The position numbers and the translations under genes are program-made. 64,000 nucleotides of DNA from Rhizopus arrhizus. Its lineage: Eukaryota > Mucoromycota > Mucoromycetes > Mucorales > Rhizopodaceae. Position 1 is the stretch's first letter, and the number at the start of each line of letters is the position of its first letter. Of the stretch, positions 60,687-64,000 are shown one piece after another. The stretch lies in assembly GCA_024220505.1 (NCBI GenBank), contig JAKZZE010000002.1, forward strand, positions 1,860,001 through 1,924,000. Reading direction: 5' to 3'. The notes beneath the pieces were generated by a model, which saw nothing but the letters and a program-made list of their open reading frames with translations, searched no databases and was not told where the DNA came from.

Positions 60687-60971
60687 TTAACGCTACTTAT
60701 TTGAGAAGATGTAGTTAAATAAAATGATGAATTATTGAATATACAATACAAACAAGCGTTCATTGGAATTCAAATCAAAATTCAAAGTTTTCTAGATTTA
60801 TAATTAACTACCTTCTTCTTCTTATGCATTGATAACATGTATGTAAAAAGAATTCATATGAATTTTACGATAAGAAAAGTGAAAAAAAGGGGGGAGGAGG
60901 AGGGGAAGCAGTAGATTTTCATAACAAACCCGCTGTTCTTTCCGTTTATCTTTTTTATTTTGCTTTACATC

Positions 60972-61507
60972 ATGTCTTATCGAATAGAATTAGAGAAAAT
61001 CATGAAGGATAAATCGTTATTCGATAGGTTTTATTGTATGATTATATGTTATATAGAAAAGGTGCATGTAAAGTATTCATATTCAGTCATTATAGAAAAC
61101 AAAACAAATGAACCAAGAGATCATTTAGGTACATTGTTATTATTGTGGTTATTAATCATCGTTGTAATGAATTCGTAGCTAACGAAAGAACATTTCTTGC
61201 ATGGTTACGCACATCACTTTTATTTGTAACGACTGGCACAAGTAAATGATAATGATTGTTACCAGCTTAAGTTATTTATTTCATTCTAGCTTTCATTCAG
61301 TTATATTCTTTTTCTTATTTGGGTAGATTACTTGGTTTATTATGTATTTTATTGAGTGTAATCTATTTATATTTTGGTACCGTCCGCTATTATCACATAC
61401 AATGGGCACTTCAACAAAACTGGTTTCCAGCTAGCCAAAATACAATTGTTATAGCATTCACTTGTATCTTGTTATTATCCATTGGATTATTTATAGTTGT
61501 TATCTGA
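60972..61507 (+). CDS. DUF202-family three-span membrane protein
   Basis: Exons 60972-61128, 61179-61241, 61290-61507; 145 aa. The DUF202 core is RDHLANERTFLAWLRTSLLF at the membrane entry, followed by GRLLGLLCILLSVIYLYFG and VRYYHIQWAL, then FPASQNTIVIAF. Three hydrophobic segments lie at about 65-83, 91-110 and 124-144. DUF202 also forms the membrane part of the vacuolar transporter chaperone Vtc1, but this copy has an N-terminal extension of about 50 residues and no SPX or VTC core. The function of stand-alone fungal DUF202 proteins is poorly known. The first intron interrupts the signature motif RDHL/ANERTFLAWLR, so single-frame searches miss it. Confidence 0.9.
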
Positions 61508-62161
61508 TATTGATCTCGTAAAGTACATGGAATTTAATTCTATTTTTTGAATCAAATTAGTAAAAGTTTACAAAAGAATTAAAATAATGCTTCACTTTAT
61601 TAATAAAACAAACTTGTATTCTTATAAATCATGTTTAAATAAAATAGTTAAATCAGTCTATTATTCTTAAAACAATGTTTTATACTATTTATAATTCAAT
61701 ATTAGATGGAATCAGAGACATGTTATCCAAGCAGTAGATTAACAAATTTATAAAACAAATCCAGTCGTCATAACAACAAAAATTATTCAGTTTACGTTCT
61801 ATGATTCGATCAACTTTATTTCCCCAGAATAATATTAAAAAAATCAGTTTTGATCGACAGCTCATGAATCAAGCAATGATATTTTTTTTTTATTCAATGC
61901 CATTTTCAGGACATCTCTATTATCACTATAATAACCATATATTTTTTGTCATACAAACTTTAACAATCCTTCAAGCACATCACTGGACCAAGTTTATGCC
62001 CGACACCACAAATGGATGACAATGGTGAATCTATCTGAAGATATTCTCTGGTTGGTTATTGGTCAAAATGATTGTCGAAATCTATGTCAACTGTTCGGAG
62101 TTCATTTATAGTCTTTATTTCATGCAGCGTTCTTTTTCCTTTTTCTTCTTTTCTATTTAAA
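61508..62161. other. Intergenic
   Basis: AT-rich; DUF202 3' flank and the T/C-rich promoter of the next gene. A 72-codon frame at 61801-62019 is unsupported. Confidence 0.5.
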
Positions 62162-62555
62162 ATGAACCCTCACAACCCACGCTTCTACTCTGAACTCGAA
62201 CAAACATCAGCTTACTACTATGATGAATCACCCAAGGTAATAAGATCTATGCCTATCGGTAATGAAAGATTGGCTGCTTTAAGAGACTTGGGTGTGACCT
62301 TTAAAGAAGGCACACAACGAGTAACAAAGATTGCTACCCCATCTGGAACACCCATCTTACCTTCCTTTGTCGACGCTGGACAGATTGATGTAAGAAATTA
62401 TGATTAGAAATAGAATAATATTAAGTGTTTTGTTATTATAGAATCTACTCTTACAGGAACAAAAGAAACAACAGTCAAGACCAAAATATTATACCGAAAG
62501 TGCTGGTTCCTTTTCTTTTCATGAGGACTATGGAAGAAGAGGTGAATGGCGTTGA
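62162..62555 (+). CDS. Small hypothetical protein, 113 aa
   Basis: Exons 62162-62389 and 62442-62555, with a phase-0 GTAAGA intron. The ATG at 62162 sits after a T/C-rich leader with A at -3; an upstream in-frame ATG at 62096 would add a hydrophobic stretch and is less likely. The sequence has Tyr- and Pro-rich blocks (NPHNPRFYSELEQTSAYYYD), a conserved-looking RLAALRDLGVTFKEGTQRVT and a Gln/Lys/Arg-rich end (GRRGEWR). There is no transmembrane segment or known motif. The splice structure and codon use support a real gene; its function is unknown. Confidence 0.65.
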
Positions 62556-63641
62556 TGTGCGTGTGAATAACTATCAAAAAAAAAAAGGATAAACATATTC
62601 CCATTATTTTTTTTTATAAAAAAGTACTGAATAAACAAATGTCCATTATTGTTTTAGCAAATAAAGAGAAATCATAAAAAAATTTTCTATTCCTTTTTAT
62701 TTTATAAAAAAAGGGAGTCTAAGATAACCTTTCTTCTAGTGAATTTTAGGAATTTTTTAATCTTTCTCACTCTTTACTCTTGATCTCAAAGAGGGTTTTA
62801 GTTCTTTGTATCATTTTACTTGATCTAACTCATAATAAGGTCTTTGAATAAGTAAGTATTAATTCTTTTTTTTAAAAAAAAGTGGCTGTTTTATACAAAT
62901 ACATGACAAGATCCTGTTTATTCACTGAAAATTGCTTCCAAATCAGAGCTGATGGTATATAAAGTACATCCAAACCTTCTTTATACTAAAACTCAATGAA
63001 TGACAGCCTTTGCTTAGTTATTGACTTGGAAAGGCACTCTTTCATTCAAAACACATTTTTCTTGCGTCCATTGTCTTATTGTCATCTTTTTAAAAGGTCA
63101 ATATAATGAATATTCTACTATAAATAAGCATATTTATTTGTCATTTTCTGCCTCAAATATTCATCTTTTGCTAGCATTAATAGTTGTCGTTAATGAGATT
63201 AAGAAACAAAAAACACCTGTCGTAAGGATGTATAAAACATTTTTTTTTTTGTAAACTTGATATTTAATTGAAAAAAGTACATTAGGTGTGTTTGTATTTC
63301 AGGGGTGCCTTTTTATATAGTTTTGAAAAGGAAATGTGATTAATAAAAAAATAAGCAATTCAAACGAGAGCTATTCAAAGAGATAATTCAAAATTATCTT
63401 TTATGATTATTATGTATGATAAAGAGATAGAAAGTGTTACTTGGAAATAAACACTATTCATGATGTGTTGCTTTTAAAGCATGTATCTATACAGACAGAG
63501 TGTCATCTAACCAAAAGAGAAACGGTTTTTACTTTATAAGTCACTCTACTACATCATGTTCCCATTTTGTTTTATTTTAGTACCGCGGTCTTTTTTTTCT
63601 TTCTTTCTTTTTTTCTTCCCAGGAACAAGAATAGAAAGAAA
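62556..63641. other. Intergenic, about 1.1 kb
   Basis: AT-rich. Nothing is recognised in it besides the TC-rich leader of the AFG1-like gene (about 63588-63620). Confidence 0.5.
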
Positions 63642-64000
63642 ATGTTACGTAAAGCAATAACAAGAACAATAACTAATTATAATAAATCAATAATATTGAA
63701 TTGCAGCAAACGTTCGATTCCATCAACAAAAATATTAAAAAGACTGCAATCAACAACAGCAGCCAGTACTAATTTACAATCAGAAGAATCAACATTAGAG
63801 ACATTAAACGATAAACCTTCACTTCAAGGTATATTTATGAATTAATTACCTTTTGCTTATAAAGTATCAACCTATCTTTCTTTCTTTCTAGGATCTTCCC
63901 CTTTAAAGTATTATGATGAAATCACAATGACTGGTTCTGTACGGGCAGATCCCGATCAACGCAAGGTGATTGAAAAATTAGATAAATTATGGTATCAATT
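63642..64000 (+). CDS. AFG1: AFG1/LACE1-family mitochondrial ATPase, N-terminal part
   Basis: Exon 1 63642-63828 and the beginning of exon 2 from 63892, running off the window end. About 98 residues are visible. The N-terminus is basic and Ser/Thr-rich without acidic residues for 45 residues, a mitochondrial presequence (MLRKAITRTITNYNKSIIL). Exon 2 begins with the conserved AFG1 opening: PLKYYDEITMTGSVRADPDQ and then KVIEKLDKLW. AFG1/LACE1 proteins are AAA-like P-loop ATPases in mitochondria that promote degradation of surplus cytochrome oxidase subunits. The Walker motifs lie beyond the window. Confidence 0.85.

Larger units (their letters stand above)
58069..60971. other. Intergenic region with transposon and pseudogene remains
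   Basis: Contains the non-LTR retrotransposon fragment (58430-59014), the probable pseudogene (60208-60686), and a run of 32 A (60079-60110) followed by CA units. The 109-codon frame at 59611-59940 has no recognisable content. The last 110 nt is the DUF202 promoter, with a purine-rich GGGGGAGGAGG stretch near 60890. Confidence 0.55.

Overview
The window is nuclear DNA of a filamentous fungus, most likely an early-diverging one of the order Mucorales (Mucoromycota). The reasons are the AT-rich base composition, many short introns of about 40 to 90 nt with GTAAGN/GTRNGN donors and YAG/AAG acceptors, homopolymer A/T runs of up to 35 nt, TC-rich leaders just before start codons, and proteins that are clearly fungal: a HAL-type kinase, a SUR7/PalI protein, an APP1-type phosphatase and Zim17. 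Species cannot be fixed from the sequence alone. All exon joins were worked out by hand from splice signals, reading phase and family conservation.

Layout. 1-11.7 kb is gene-dense: the 3' end of a FHIP-type gene (+), a 14-exon diaphanous-type formin (+), Rab7/Ypt7 (+), a class II histone deacetylase (+), and DNA polymerase delta subunit 3 (-), whose stop lies 27 nt from the HDAC stop. 11.7-16.6 kb is a gene-poor block. 16.6-22.2 kb holds ornithine decarboxylase (+), a seven-span membrane protein (+), the mitochondrial Hsp70 escort protein Zim17 (-) and a HAL-type kinase (-). 22.2-28.5 kb is a second gene-poor block, ended by a Crz1-like C2H2 factor (+). 29.5-32.2 kb carries a U6-snRNA-like sequence followed by a tRNA-like unit and an A tail. 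32.2-44.3 kb holds a SUR7-like protein (+), a methyltransferase (-), a peroxisomal acyl-CoA thioesterase (+), an APP1-like lipid phosphatase (-), cytosolic phenylalanyl-tRNA synthetase alpha (+) and TXNDC9/Plp1-like (+). OST48/Wbp1 (-) follows to 45.8 kb, its stop 16 nt from the TXNDC9 stop. 45.8-51.7 kb is a third gene-poor block. 51.7-58.1 kb holds an unknown 269-aa protein (+), an unknown protein with a PCNA-binding-type motif (-) and a 1205-aa highly acidic protein (+). 58.1-61 kb has a decayed non-LTR retrotransposon fragment and a probable pseudogene. 61-64 kb has a DUF202 membrane protein (+), an unknown 113-aa protein (+) and the start of an AFG1-family mitochondrial ATPase (+).

The genes are ordinary housekeeping and regulatory functions (actin assembly, vacuolar traffic, chromatin, replication, polyamines, ER glycosylation, translation, lipid metabolism) rather than a cluster for one pathway. 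I see no secondary-metabolite cluster, virus-derived region, CRISPR array or intact transposon. The most unusual items are the U6/tRNA-like composite element, a set of frame-preserving small exons in the formin FH1 region, a His-to-Phe change in the HDAC active-site signature, and several lineage-specific proteins of unknown role.
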